Shown here one piece after another: positions 8,161-17,236 of a stretch of 64,000 nucleotides of DNA. The DNA comes from an uncultured Alistipes sp. Its GTDB lineage: Bacteria > Bacteroidota > Bacteroidia > Bacteroidales > Rikenellaceae. The position numbers and the translations under genes are program-made. The notes below the pieces were generated by a model. That model ran no database searches, was not told the origin of the DNA, and saw only the letters and a list, made by a program, of their open reading frames with translations. Position 1 is the stretch's first letter. Each line of letters begins with the position of its first letter. Location of the stretch: NCBI GenBank assembly GCA_944320685.1, contig CALUIK010000002.1, forward strand, positions 248,001 through 312,000. The letters are read 5' to 3'.

Positions 8161-9528
8161 CTATTTTGCCTCGGCGAAATATTTGTAGAACAGAGGTATG
8201 GTTTCCATGCCCTTGCGGAATTGGGCGAGGCCGTAACTCTCGTTGGGCGAGTGTATGGCATCCTCTGCGAGGCCGAAGCCTATGAGCAGCGACTTTATGC
8301 CGAGCGTCTGCTCGAAGGCGCTGATGATGGGTATCGAACCGCCGGAATAGAAGGGCAGGGGGCGTTTGCCGAAGGTGTCGAGGATGGCTTTCTCTGCGGC
8401 TTTATAGGCCGGCATGTCGATGGGCGCCACGTATGGCATGCCTCCGTGCAGGAAACTGACCTTCACCTTCACGCTTTTCGGTGCGATGGCCTTGAAATGC
8501 TTTTCGAATAGACGCGCTATTTTGCGGAAATCCTGATTCGGGACCAGACGCATCGATATCTTGGCCGAAGCCTTCGACGGAATCACGGTCTTTGTCCCCT
8601 CCTCGGTATAACCGCCCCAAATGCCGTTCACGTCGAGTGAGGGCCGTATGCCCGTACGTTCCATAGTGTTGTAGCCCGCCTCGCCTTCGACGTCGCCTAT
8701 TGAGAGCGAGCGTTTGTAGTCTCGCAGCGAGAACGGTGCTTTGTTGAACGCCCTGCGCTCGGCCGTCGTGAGCTCGCGCACATCGTCATAGAAACCGGGG
8801 ATGGCAACACGGCCGTTTTCGTCGACGAGCGATGCGATGAGCCGCGCCAGAACGTTTGCTGGATTGGCAACGGCGCCTCCGAAAAGTCCCGAATGAAGGT
8901 CCTTGTCGGGGCCCGTAACCTCGACCTCCATATATGTGAGGCCGCGCAGGCCGCATGTGATCGACGGGGTCTGCATCGAGATCATCGATGTGTCGGATAC
9001 AAGTATTATGTCGGCCTTGAGCATTTTTTTGTTGTCGGCGCAGAACTTGTAGAGACTCTGTGAGCCGATCTCCTCCTCTCCTTCGAGCATGAACTTGACG
9101 TTGCAAGGGAGCGAGTCGGTGGCGCACATGGCCTCGAATGCCTTGATGTGCATGAACGACTGTCCCTTGTCGTCGTCGGCACCACGGCCCCAGATGCGCC
9201 CATCGTTTATGACGGGTTCGAAGGGGTCGGTATGCCACTCTTCGCGCGGATCGACGGGCATCACGTCATAGTGGCCGTAGACGAGCACCGTTTTTGCTTT
9301 CGGGTTTATGATCTTTTCGGCGAACACCACGGGGTTGCCGTCTGTGGGCATTACCTCGGCGCAGTCGGCGCCTGCCTTGACCAGAGCGGCGGCAAGCCAC
9401 TCGGCGCAACGCTGCATGTCGGGCTTGTGTTCCGTCTGCGCGCTTATCGACGGTATGCGCAGAAGTTCGAAGAGTTCCTCGATGAATCTGTCACAGTTGC
9501 GGTCGATATACTCCTTTGCTTTTTCCAT
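8161..9528 (-). CDS. M20 family dipeptidase (metallopeptidase)
   Basis: A 455-residue cytosolic di-zinc peptidase of the M20/M25/M40 group (carnosinase/CNDP-like). The metal ligands are visible in order: His in VYGHYDVMPVD, the bridging Asp in GRGADDDKG, the catalytic Glu pair in EGEEEIGS, an Asp in VSDTSM, and a late His near IHSPNES. A dimerisation/lid domain lies between. It is the second gene of a minus-strand pair: the glmM stop is 18 bp upstream. Substrate specificity cannot be deduced beyond small peptides. Confidence 0.9.
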   Translation of the reverse strand: MEKAKEYIDRNCDRFIEELFELLRIPSISAQTEHKPDMQRCAEWLAAALVKAGADCAEVMPTDGNPVVFAEKIINPKAKTVLVYGHYDVMPVDPREEWHTDPFEPVINDGRIWGRGADDDKGQSFMHIKAFEAMCATDSLPCNVKFMLEGEEEIGSQSLYKFCADNKKMLKADIILVSDTSMISMQTPSITCGLRGLTYMEVEVTGPDKDLHSGLFGGAVANPANVLARLIASLVDENGRVAIPGFYDDVRELTTAERRAFNKAPFSLRDYKRSLSIGDVEGEAGYNTMERTGIRPSLDVNGIWGGYTEEGTKTVIPSKASAKISMRLVPNQDFRKIARLFEKHFKAIAPKSVKVKVSFLHGGMPYVAPIDMPAYKAAEKAILDTFGKRPLPFYSGGSIPIISAFEQTLGIKSLLIGFGLAEDAIHSPNESYGLAQFRKGMETIPLFYKYFAEAK

Positions 9529-9546
9529 GTGCAGTCGTGTTTGTCG

Positions 9547-10938
9547 TTACTCAATTCCACATATGCCTTTTATTTCGGTGATGAAACGGGCTGCGAGGGC
9601 ATCGGCCTCCGCCGTTGAGCGGGCCTCGGTGTAGACGCGGATGATAGGTTCGGTATTCGACTTGCGCAGATGTACCCAGTTGTCCGGAAAATCGATTTTT
9701 ACGCCATCTATATCGTTCACTTTCTCACCGGCATAACGCCTCTTCATCTCGTGCAGAACTTTATCCACGTCGATCTTCGGCGTGAGTTGTATCTTGTTTT
9801 TCGAGGCGAAGTATGCGGGATATGTGGCGCGCAGCTCGGTCATGGTCATGCCCTTTTTTGCGAGGAACGTCAAGAAGAGTGCCACGCCTACCAGCGCGTC
9901 GCGGCCGTAATGCAGGGCGGGGTAGATGACGCCGCCGTTGCCCTCGCCGCCGATGATGGCACCGGTCTCCTTCATTTTGGCGACGACATTGACCTCGCCG
10001 ACGGCCGAAGCTTCGTATTTGCCGCCGTGTGCGGCAGTTACATCGCGCAGCGCCCGCGACGAACTCAGGTTAGAGACCGTGTTGCCGGCGCCGGCCGAAA
10101 GGATATAGTCGGCGACCGCCACGAGCGTATACTCCTCGCCGAACATCTCGCCGTTTTGGCATACAAGGGCGAGGCGGTCGACGTCGGGATCGACGACGAC
10201 ACCCAAGTCGGCCTTCTCGCGTATGATCACCTCCGATATCTGCGTCAGGTTTTCGGGCAATGGCTCGGGATTGTGGGCAAAGTGTCCGTCAGGCGTGCAG
10301 TTGAGTTCCACAACGTCACATCCCAATTCGCGCAGCAGGCGCGGAATGACGATGCCGCCCACCGAGTTGACGGCATCGACCACAATCTTGAAGCGGCGCT
10401 TGCGTACAGCCTCGACATCCACCGCAGGGAGAGCGAGCACCTGTGCTATGTGCGTGTCGTTGAATTCATCGCGTGATATTACCTTACCTAAAGCATCCAC
10501 CGAGGGAAAGTCGAAATCCTCCTGTTCGGCAAGTGCGAGGACACGCTTGCCCTCGGCGTCGTTCAGGAACTCGCCGTGTTCGTTGAGCAACTTGAGGGCG
10601 TTCCATTGCTTGGGATTGTGCGAGGCGGTGATGATGATGCCGCCGTCGGCCTTGTTTGTGATGACGGCCATCTCGGTACCCGGTGTGGTGCAAAGCCCGA
10701 CATTTATCACATCGGCGCCGCAGCCCATGAGCGTACCCTCGATGATGTCGTTGACCATGGCCCCCGAAATGCGGGCGTCGCGGCCGACTACGACGGTGAG
10801 TTTACGGCCTTTGTGCTTCTCGCTCATGAAGCGTACGTATGCCGTCGTGAACTTGACGATGTCGATCGGTGTGAGATTGTCGCCTTGGACGCCGCCTATG
10901 GTGCCCCTGATGCCTGAAATAGATTTGATTAGTGTCAT
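9547..10938 (-). CDS. glmM: phosphohexomutase, GlmM-type phosphoglucosamine mutase
   Basis: A 463-residue alpha-D-phosphohexomutase. It has the phosphoserine loop TASHNPKQWNALK, the Mg-binding DPDVDR motif, a sugar-binding GEGNGGVIYP loop, and the C-terminal phosphate-binding segment RKSNTEPIIRVYTEA. The start SISGIRG matches the family's FGTxGIRG entry. The expected reaction is glucosamine-6-phosphate to glucosamine-1-phosphate, feeding UDP-GlcNAc and the cell wall. Members of this family can also act on glucose or mannose phosphates, so the sugar is inferred. First gene of an operon with the M20 dipeptidase. Confidence 0.88.
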   Translation of the reverse strand: MTLIKSISGIRGTIGGVQGDNLTPIDIVKFTTAYVRFMSEKHKGRKLTVVVGRDARISGAMVNDIIEGTLMGCGADVINVGLCTTPGTEMAVITNKADGGIIITASHNPKQWNALKLLNEHGEFLNDAEGKRVLALAEQEDFDFPSVDALGKVISRDEFNDTHIAQVLALPAVDVEAVRKRRFKIVVDAVNSVGGIVIPRLLRELGCDVVELNCTPDGHFAHNPEPLPENLTQISEVIIREKADLGVVVDPDVDRLALVCQNGEMFGEEYTLVAVADYILSAGAGNTVSNLSSSRALRDVTAAHGGKYEASAVGEVNVVAKMKETGAIIGGEGNGGVIYPALHYGRDALVGVALFLTFLAKKGMTMTELRATYPAYFASKNKIQLTPKIDVDKVLHEMKRRYAGEKVNDIDGVKIDFPDNWVHLRKSNTEPIIRVYTEARSTAEADALAARFITEIKGICGIE

Positions 10939-10988
10939 GTCGCTGAATGTTCTGTGTCTCCAGAAGCGGTTTTAAAAGGTTGTTTTAT

Positions 10989-11019
10989 TTTGTAATTCGA
11001 TGTAAATATATTATTTTTA
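10989..11019 (+). promoter_or_regulatory. promoter of the nucleoside phosphorylase-dnaN operon
   Basis: TTTG at 10989-10992, 19-bp spacer, TATTTTTA at 11012-11019 (one mismatch), 37 bp before the ATG. This would drive the whole plus-strand operon to about 18.3 kb. Confidence 0.6.
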
Positions 11020-11056
11020 TGCCACATAAAAAAGGCAAACCGATAAAATTCGCCAA

Positions 11057-11950
11057 ATGTCAAAGAGAACTATACCTTCTTCCGAGTTGATTATCAACGA
11101 CGACGGAACGGTGTTCCATCTGCATCTGAAGCCCGGACAGATAGCCGATACGGTGATTCTGGTGGGCGATCCGGCACGTGTGGAGCTCATTGCGTCGCGT
11201 TTCGACGAGCGGGAGTGCCGTGCGGCAAACCGCGAGTTCATAACTGTGACGGGTCGTTACCGCGGAAAACGCATGAGCGTGCTGTCGACTGGTATCGGTG
11301 TGGGCAATATCGATATTTCGGTGACGGAATTGGATGCCCTGGCCAATATCGATTTCGGGACAAGGACGGTGAAGGAGTGTCTGCACCGTCTGACGCTGGT
11401 GCGCTTGGGCACGTCGGGAGCTCTGCAGCCAGATATAGAGTTGGGCGACGTGGTCTTCTCGCGTACGTCCGTAGGATTCGACGGGCTGCTGAATTACTAT
11501 CGGGGCCGCAATGATGTGTGCGATCTCGACATCGAGCGTGCATTCATGGAGCATACGGGGTGGAGCGACCTGCTCCCGAAACCATACTTCGTGGATGCGT
11601 CGCCCGAGTTGCGGGACCTGTTTGCCGACACTACTACCGAAGGCATCACCATAGCTGCGCCCGGCTTCTATGCCCCGCAGGGACGGTGGGTGCGCCTGCA
11701 ACCCGCCGACGGCGACCTTAACGCCAAGATAGAGTCGTTCCGTTACGGCGGCCGCCGTATCACCAATTTCGAGATGGAGGGGTCGGCATTGGCAGGGCTT
11801 GCCGCACTGATGGGGCACCGTGCCGCCACGTTGTGCACCATTATTGCACAGCGGGTGTCGCGCGATGCCGATACCGATTACCGCCCATATGTCGAGCGTA
11901 TGATCGACATGGCGCTCGACAAGCTGGCTTCGGTAGCTGGAGATGATTGA
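11057..11950 (+). CDS. nucleoside phosphorylase, uridine phosphorylase-like
   Basis: A 297-residue enzyme of the PNP/UDP family, which splits nucleosides with phosphate into base and ribose-1-phosphate. Evidence: the phosphate loop ILVGDPARV, TGIGVGNIDIS, LVRLGTSGALQPD, and the ribose-binding NFEMEGSAL motif near residue 238. The sequence favours uridine phosphorylase over purine-specific DeoD, but the base preference is an inference. It opens a long operon: dnaN starts 26 bp after its stop. It is slightly longer than E. coli Udp (253), with extra residues at the N-terminus and between about 150 and 200. Confidence 0.87.
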   Translation: MSKRTIPSSELIINDDGTVFHLHLKPGQIADTVILVGDPARVELIASRFDERECRAANREFITVTGRYRGKRMSVLSTGIGVGNIDISVTELDALANIDFGTRTVKECLHRLTLVRLGTSGALQPDIELGDVVFSRTSVGFDGLLNYYRGRNDVCDLDIERAFMEHTGWSDLLPKPYFVDASPELRDLFADTTTEGITIAAPGFYAPQGRWVRLQPADGDLNAKIESFRYGGRRITNFEMEGSALAGLAALMGHRAATLCTIIAQRVSRDADTDYRPYVERMIDMALDKLASVAGDD

Positions 11951-11976
11951 CCAACAATGAAAACATAGTATCAGAG

Positions 11977-13101
11977 ATGAAATTTACAGTATCAAGTTCT
12001 GCGCTGCTGTCGCTTCTGGCGACCACGGGCAAAGTTATAAGCAACAAGAGTTCTATTCCCATTCTGGAGTATTTCCTCATGGAACTCAAGGACGGGCAGC
12101 TTACGGTGACTACCTCCGATCTGGAGACGTCGCTCATCGGGTCTATCCCTGTTGAGAACGTGGAGCGCGAGGGTACCATAGCCGCTCCGGCAAAACTTAT
12201 GCTTGACTCGTTGAAGGAGTTTCCCGAGATGCCTCTGTTGATGGAGGTGAACGATACCACATGGGAGATACAGATCACGTGGAGCAGCGGCCACCTCTCT
12301 ATACCCGGCGCCAGCGCCGTCAGCTATCCTGCCATACAGGGCCTTATGCCCGAACACAAGGCTTTGGCACTCGACGTGGACATGCTGGTGAACGGCATCA
12401 ACAAGACAGTATTCGCGACCGCCGATGACGAACTGCGCCCCGTGATGAATGGAATATACTTCGATTTCGAGCCTTCGTCGCTCACATTCGTGGCTACGGA
12501 TGCGCACAAGCTGGTGAAGTACACGGCCGAGAACGGCGGTGACTTCTCTTCGTCGTTCATCCTTCCCAAGAAACCTGCAAACCTGCTCAAGACGCTGCTG
12601 CTCAAGGAGGAGGATCCTGTCGAGGTGGCATTCGACGCCAAGAATGTCACATTCAGGCTGAAGAACTTCCGTCTGGTGTGCCGCCTTATCGAGGGCAACT
12701 ACCCGAACTACAACGCCGTGATCCCCACGGCCAACCCCAACAAGGTGCTCATTGACCGCGTGGAATTCCTCAACGGCATCAAGCGTGTCGCCGTATGCTC
12801 GAACCCCACGACCAATCTCATACGCATGGACATCGCCGACAACCGTATCGACCTGACGGCCCAAGATATAGACTTCTCGGTGTCGGCCAACGAGACCATT
12901 TCGTGCAGCTATGAGGGCGACCCCGTAACGATAGGGTTCAAGTCGACGTTCCTCGTCGAGATACTGTCGAATATCGACACTCCTACCGTAACGGTGGAGC
13001 TGGCCGACTCGACCCGCGCCGGCGTCTTCAAACCCGTATATGATGACAAGCAGAACAGCGAGACGCTGATGCTGCTCATGCCCATGATGATCAACGCATA
13101 A
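11977..13101 (+). CDS. dnaN: DNA polymerase III beta subunit (sliding clamp)
   Basis: A 374-residue replication clamp that forms a ring around DNA and tethers polymerase. Three clamp folds follow one another. The C-terminus ends in the MLLMPMMI strand that lines the peptide-binding pocket, and KFTVSSSALLSLL begins the first fold. A TTG at 11947 extends the frame by 10 codons, but the ATG at 11977 gives the normal family N-terminus (MKFTVSS). dnaN sits here in an operon with an exonuclease rather than beside dnaA or recF. Confidence 0.97.
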   Translation: MKFTVSSSALLSLLATTGKVISNKSSIPILEYFLMELKDGQLTVTTSDLETSLIGSIPVENVEREGTIAAPAKLMLDSLKEFPEMPLLMEVNDTTWEIQITWSSGHLSIPGASAVSYPAIQGLMPEHKALALDVDMLVNGINKTVFATADDELRPVMNGIYFDFEPSSLTFVATDAHKLVKYTAENGGDFSSSFILPKKPANLLKTLLLKEEDPVEVAFDAKNVTFRLKNFRLVCRLIEGNYPNYNAVIPTANPNKVLIDRVEFLNGIKRVAVCSNPTTNLIRMDIADNRIDLTAQDIDFSVSANETISCSYEGDPVTIGFKSTFLVEILSNIDTPTVTVELADSTRAGVFKPVYDDKQNSETLMLLMPMMINA

Positions 13102-13113
13102 AATCCTCTGGCG

Positions 13114-13881
13114 ATGGAGTTGGATCTCAAGCGTCCGATCGTCTTCTTCGATCTGGAGACTACGGGTGTGGACCCTGCGAAGGACCGCATCGTGGAGATA
13201 TCTATGGTGAAGGTGATGCCCGACGGCAGCGAGGTGGTGCGTACGCGCCTTATCAACCCGCAGATGCATATCCCCGAGACGGCGACGGCAATACACGGCA
13301 TTACTGACGACGACGTGCGTGAGGCTCCGTCGTTTGCCCAGATTGCCAAGTCGCTGTACAAGTTCATTGAAGGGTGCGATTTCGGCGGGTTCAACTCCAA
13401 CCGCTTCGATCTGCCGATGCTGGTGGAGGAGTTTCTGCGCGCGGGTGTGGACGTCGATTTCAAGCGCCGCCGTTTTGTCGATGTGCAGAACATATTTCAC
13501 AAGATGGAGCAGCGCACGCTGGTGGCCGCATACAAGTTCTATTGCGGCAAGGATCTGGCCGATGCACACTCGGCAGAAGCCGATACTATGGCTACGTACG
13601 AGGTACTCAAGGCTCAGTTGGACCGTTATCCCGAGTTGCAGAACGACGTACAGTATCTGGCCGAGTTCTCGGCCCGCGGCGAGACGGCCGATTATGCGGG
13701 ACGTATCGCATATAATGACAAGGGTGAGGAGATTTTCGCCTTCGGCAAGCACAAGGGCCGTGTCGTTAGCGAGGTTTTCGCCGAAGAGCCGAGCTACTAT
13801 TCGTGGATGATGAACGGCGATTTCCCGCTCTACACCAAAAAGGTTATTACGGAGATACGGTGCCGCGACAAGAAAAGTTAG
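13114..13881 (+). CDS. DnaQ-like 3'-5' exonuclease with C-terminal extension
   Basis: A 255-residue DEDDh exonuclease. ExoI (FFDLETTG), ExoII (FNSNRFDLPML) and ExoIII (HSAEADT) carry the four acidic ligands for two metal ions and the catalytic His. After residue about 190 there is an extra region (FAFGKHKGRVVSEV...YYSWMMNGDF) resembling the small putative-quorum/DUF3820-type domain found on Bacteroidota exonucleases. It lies 12 bp after dnaN, which suggests a proofreading or repair role with the clamp. I do not see a clear clamp-binding peptide at the C-terminus. Confidence 0.88.
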   Translation: MELDLKRPIVFFDLETTGVDPAKDRIVEISMVKVMPDGSEVVRTRLINPQMHIPETATAIHGITDDDVREAPSFAQIAKSLYKFIEGCDFGGFNSNRFDLPMLVEEFLRAGVDVDFKRRRFVDVQNIFHKMEQRTLVAAYKFYCGKDLADAHSAEADTMATYEVLKAQLDRYPELQNDVQYLAEFSARGETADYAGRIAYNDKGEEIFAFGKHKGRVVSEVFAEEPSYYSWMMNGDFPLYTKKVITEIRCRDKKS

Positions 13882-13885
13882 ATAT

Positions 13886-15751
13886 ATGAATTTCAAACGA
13901 CTGATAACCCTTGCGATATTTTCTTCGGCCGTAGCCGGCTGGACGGGAGTTTATGCCATGCCTCCTGTGGACAAGACTCCCGTGATAGTCTTCATCAACG
14001 GTAAGAAGTATTACATCCATACAGTCAAGGCGGGCGATACGCTCTATTCGATAGCCAAGGCTTATGAAGTGAGCGAGGCGGCGATCAAGGAGTGCAATCC
14101 GTCGTCGGCGGACGGGCTGAAGATCGACCAGACGATAAAGATCCCCGTGCCGGAGAAGGTGCAGGCAGAGGCGCGCGCCGAGAAGAAACGCAAGCGCGAG
14201 TATCTGAACCATAAGATCAAGGCCGGGGAGACGCTTTATGGCATAGCTCGTGACTACAATATCTCGGTGGCGACGCTCATGGAAGACAATCCTGACATGA
14301 ATCCGCAGACACTGGCCATAGGTCAGACGCTGTGGGTGCGCAAGGCCGAGATCGGATCGTCGTCGGAGCAGGAGGCAAAGGATGACATGGCCGAATATGC
14401 CGAGAACCTGAACAAGGCTGCGGACGACGGATATATATATCATGTGGTGATGCCCGGGGAGACGATCTATTCGCTGGCGCAGCGCTACGGCATCACGGAG
14501 AATGAGTTTGTAGCCATGAACGATGTGGACGGCGGCCTGAAGTCGGGAGCTGTGGTGCGTGTGCCCGATCCCGACCGCAATATCAAACATGTGGCCGAAC
14601 TCGTCGAGAGCGAGGCTGCGGCGGATAATGCGCATTCTGCGGCGGAAGGTCGCGGGGCAGATGTGTCGTTCCGCTCAATCCCGAAGAGCGAACCGTTGGA
14701 TATAGCCCTGATGCTTCCATTGGAGGTCGATTCGAAACCCAATGCCAGCTATGTGGAGTTTTATCAGGGTTTCCTGCTGGGGCTCGAACGGTTGAAAGAG
14801 CAGGGCCGCGGGGCTGTGAACCTCACCCTGTACAATACGGCGCATGACCAGCTGAAGGTACAGCAGATCGTGCGCGACGGCTCTTTTACCCCGACCGACC
14901 TTATCGTGGGGCCCGTATATGAAGACGAATTGAATCCCGTGATAGAGTTTGCCGAGGCGAATGGCGTGCCAGTAGTATCGCCATTGGCCAATCTGTCGGC
15001 TGTGGAGAGCCCCGTACTTTACCAGCTTGCGCCTGCTGCCGAGAACAAATACGACAAGATCGGGAACCTTATCGACGGCGGCCGTGACATATATCTTATA
15101 TATGCCTCGTCGAACGACGGCGAGTTTGAACGGGAGATACTCTCCGAACTGGAGGGCAAGAGCCGTTACAGCTACACATACTCATATAACCAGAAGTCGA
15201 TATTCACGCCGCGTGACGCCTCGTCGCCGGCCATTTCGGATATGGCGGATGTGCTGAAGGGGGAACGCGATTGCCTTTTCATCGTTCTGGCCAATTCGGA
15301 GATCGATGTCGACCGTATTCTGGGTACCATATCTTCGGCCAACGCCTCTATCGTGGAGCGCGGTACGAAGAGCGCGCAATATGTCGTTCTGGGAACCTCG
15401 CGATGGGGGCGTTTCAATAATATCGACCATACGTCGTTCTTCAACAACAATGTGGTGATGATATCGACCTACCACGCAAAACGCGACTCGGCTGCCGTAC
15501 GCGAGTTCGACAGCCGTTATATCGAGGCCTACGGCATGCTGCCGTCCCTGTACTCATACCGCGGATACGATGCCGCCGTGATCTTCGGGGCCGGCATGCG
15601 TTCGGATATAGATTACCGCATGCTAGACAACCGCTATACCCCGCTGCAGACCGAATACAAGTTCCGGCAGACGGGCGACGGCGGCCGCTACGTGAATCAG
15701 GAGTGGATGAGGGTCAACTATAACAGCAACTATACCATAACGCTCGAATAA
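13886..15751 (+). CDS. secreted triple-LysM protein with periplasmic-binding domain
   Basis: A 621-residue exported protein. A signal peptide (about 1-25) is followed by three LysM repeats at about 39-85, 107-150 and 190-233 (GDTLYSIAKAY, GETLYGIARDY, GETIYSLAQRY), which bind peptidoglycan. Residues about 270-610 form a type-1 periplasmic-binding fold (ALMLPLEV, FYQGFLLGLERL, LIVGPVYEDEL, VVSPLANLS), like ABC substrate-binding proteins and the LpoA activator of penicillin-binding proteins. A likely role is in cell-wall control or sensing, not transport, since no ABC permease is nearby. It begins 4 bp after the exonuclease stop and ends 3 bp before rex. Confidence 0.85.
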   Translation: MNFKRLITLAIFSSAVAGWTGVYAMPPVDKTPVIVFINGKKYYIHTVKAGDTLYSIAKAYEVSEAAIKECNPSSADGLKIDQTIKIPVPEKVQAEARAEKKRKREYLNHKIKAGETLYGIARDYNISVATLMEDNPDMNPQTLAIGQTLWVRKAEIGSSSEQEAKDDMAEYAENLNKAADDGYIYHVVMPGETIYSLAQRYGITENEFVAMNDVDGGLKSGAVVRVPDPDRNIKHVAELVESEAAADNAHSAAEGRGADVSFRSIPKSEPLDIALMLPLEVDSKPNASYVEFYQGFLLGLERLKEQGRGAVNLTLYNTAHDQLKVQQIVRDGSFTPTDLIVGPVYEDELNPVIEFAEANGVPVVSPLANLSAVESPVLYQLAPAAENKYDKIGNLIDGGRDIYLIYASSNDGEFEREILSELEGKSRYSYTYSYNQKSIFTPRDASSPAISDMADVLKGERDCLFIVLANSEIDVDRILGTISSANASIVERGTKSAQYVVLGTSRWGRFNNIDHTSFFNNNVVMISTYHAKRDSAAVREFDSRYIEAYGMLPSLYSYRGYDAAVIFGAGMRSDIDYRMLDNRYTPLQTEYKFRQTGDGGRYVNQEWMRVNYNSNYTITLE

Positions 15752-15754
15752 TAT

Positions 15755-16408
15755 ATGTCGGCGGCGAACAACATCATACCCGAAAAGACGATCGAGCGGT
15801 TGAGCGAATACCGTCGTACGCTGCTCTCGTGCCACAAGCAGGGGGTGACGCACATATTCTCGCATGTTTTGGCGGGGATGCACGGCATCACGGCCGTACA
15901 GGTGCGGCGCGACCTTATGCTCATAGGTTTTTCGAGCGATACGAAGAAGGGGTACGATGTGAAGGTGCTGATCGAGTTCATAAACAACATACTCGACAGC
16001 GAGAATGTCATGAATATCGGCATCATAGGCATGGGCCACCTCGGGCAGGCAATAACCAAGTATTTTAACGGCAAGGGGTTGAAGCTGCGTATAGTCGCAT
16101 CGTTCGATGTCGATGAGCAGAAGGTGGGATCGCCCATCGACGACATACCGTGTTACCATATGGACCGTTTTGAGGAGATTGTAGCGTCGATGGACATAAG
16201 CATCGCTGTGATATGCTCGCCTACACGCGTGGCCCCGTCGCTCGTGGTGCCGATAATCAATGCCGGCATCAAGGGGGTTTTGAACTTTACGTCAGCGCCG
16301 TTGAGTTTCCCGCACGGCATCGTGTCGGAGAACTACGATATAACCACCATCCTTGAAAAGGTGGCGTATTTCGTCAAGGAGTCGGATGAGCGCGACGACA
16401 AGAATTGA
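15755..16408 (+). CDS. rex: redox-sensing transcriptional repressor Rex
   Basis: A 217-residue NADH/NAD+-responsive repressor. The N-terminal winged helix (KTIERLSEYRRTLLSC, ITAVQVRRDL) is followed by a Rossmann domain with GIIGMGHLGQAI (about residue 88) and the C-terminal swapped helix. Rex controls fermentation and anaerobic respiration genes in many anaerobes. I searched the leaders in this window by eye for a TTGTTAA-N4-TTAACAA-like operator and found none, so its targets are probably elsewhere. The gene lies in the dnaN operon and is directly followed by ribF, whose product makes FAD. Confidence 0.93.
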   Translation: MSAANNIIPEKTIERLSEYRRTLLSCHKQGVTHIFSHVLAGMHGITAVQVRRDLMLIGFSSDTKKGYDVKVLIEFINNILDSENVMNIGIIGMGHLGQAITKYFNGKGLKLRIVASFDVDEQKVGSPIDDIPCYHMDRFEEIVASMDISIAVICSPTRVAPSLVVPIINAGIKGVLNFTSAPLSFPHGIVSENYDITTILEKVAYFVKESDERDDKN

Positions 16409-16456
16409 GTGGTCGCACCGCTGCCGGATATGGGGCTGTGCGACGAATTTATTGCA

Positions 16457-17194
16457 ATGATGAGAGTATTCAAAGGGTTCGGGGAAATCCCGCAACTTAA
16501 ATATGCCGTGGCGACGATAGGGTCGTTCGACGGCGTGCACAGCGGCCATACGGAGTTGCTGCGCCGTGTTACGGAGATTGCGGCGCGGCATCAGGGGGAG
16601 AGTGTGGTCGTAACCTTCGATCCGCATCCGAGATATGTGCTGGGGTCGGGTGAGAACCTGCGTCTTTTGAGCACACTCGACGAGAAGATCGTGCTGTTGG
16701 AGCGCGTCGGGATCGATGTTGTCGTTGTGGTCCCCTTTACCGTGGAGTTCAGTCATACGTCGCCGCGCGAATTTATCGAGCGCGACATAGTGGGCAGCGG
16801 TATCCGCTCGCTGGTTGTGGGGTACAACCACCGTTTCGGATATAACAAGGAGGGGGATTACAACTATCTCGAAGCCCGCGGCGTAGGTCTCGACATACAT
16901 ATGGTCGAGCAGCAGCAGATAGCCCAAAGCAAGGTCAGTTCGACGATAATACGTCAGGCTGTGGCGAAAGGTATGATGGATAAGGCGTGCCGTCTGTCGG
17001 GGCATCCCTACCTGATCTTGTGCGAGGTTGCGGAGGACGGTTCCGTATCGGGGCTGGATCCCCGCAAACTGCTTCCTATGGACGGCGAGTACGACGCGAA
17101 GGTGAACGGCTCTGCGGCAAAGGTCGCGGTGGAAAACAGGACGTTGCGTATATGCGGTCATGTGTCCGGCGGCAGAGCGGTGATTGAAATATGA
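16457..17194 (+). CDS. ribF: FAD synthetase domain of RibF, with a shortened C-terminus
   Basis: A 245-residue protein. The first about 175 residues are a complete FMN adenylyltransferase: IGSFDGVHSGH nucleotide loop, TFDPHPRYVL, VVGYNHRFGYN, and the SSTIIRQA signature. Normal RibF (about 305-315 residues) continues into riboflavin kinase. Here only about 70 residues remain (LSGHPYLILCEV, RKLLPMDGEYDAKV), aligning with the edges of that barrel but missing the GRxxGFPTAN kinase motif and the following catalytic segment. It probably makes FAD but not FMN. GTG at 16409 opens the same frame; the ATG at 16457 (or 16460) gives the family N-terminus. Confidence 0.85.
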   Translation: MMRVFKGFGEIPQLKYAVATIGSFDGVHSGHTELLRRVTEIAARHQGESVVVTFDPHPRYVLGSGENLRLLSTLDEKIVLLERVGIDVVVVVPFTVEFSHTSPREFIERDIVGSGIRSLVVGYNHRFGYNKEGDYNYLEARGVGLDIHMVEQQQIAQSKVSSTIIRQAVAKGMMDKACRLSGHPYLILCEVAEDGSVSGLDPRKLLPMDGEYDAKVNGSAAKVAVENRTLRICGHVSGGRAVIEI

Positions 17195-17236
17195 TAAGGC
17201 GGCCCCTGTGGCTGTAGCGAAAAAATATATCCGGAA

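Noticed and set aside
11992-13896. A 634-codon open frame on the minus strand across dnaN and the exonuclease gene
   Set aside because: It is antisense to two well-identified genes, has no family features, and reflects the codon bias of the real strand.
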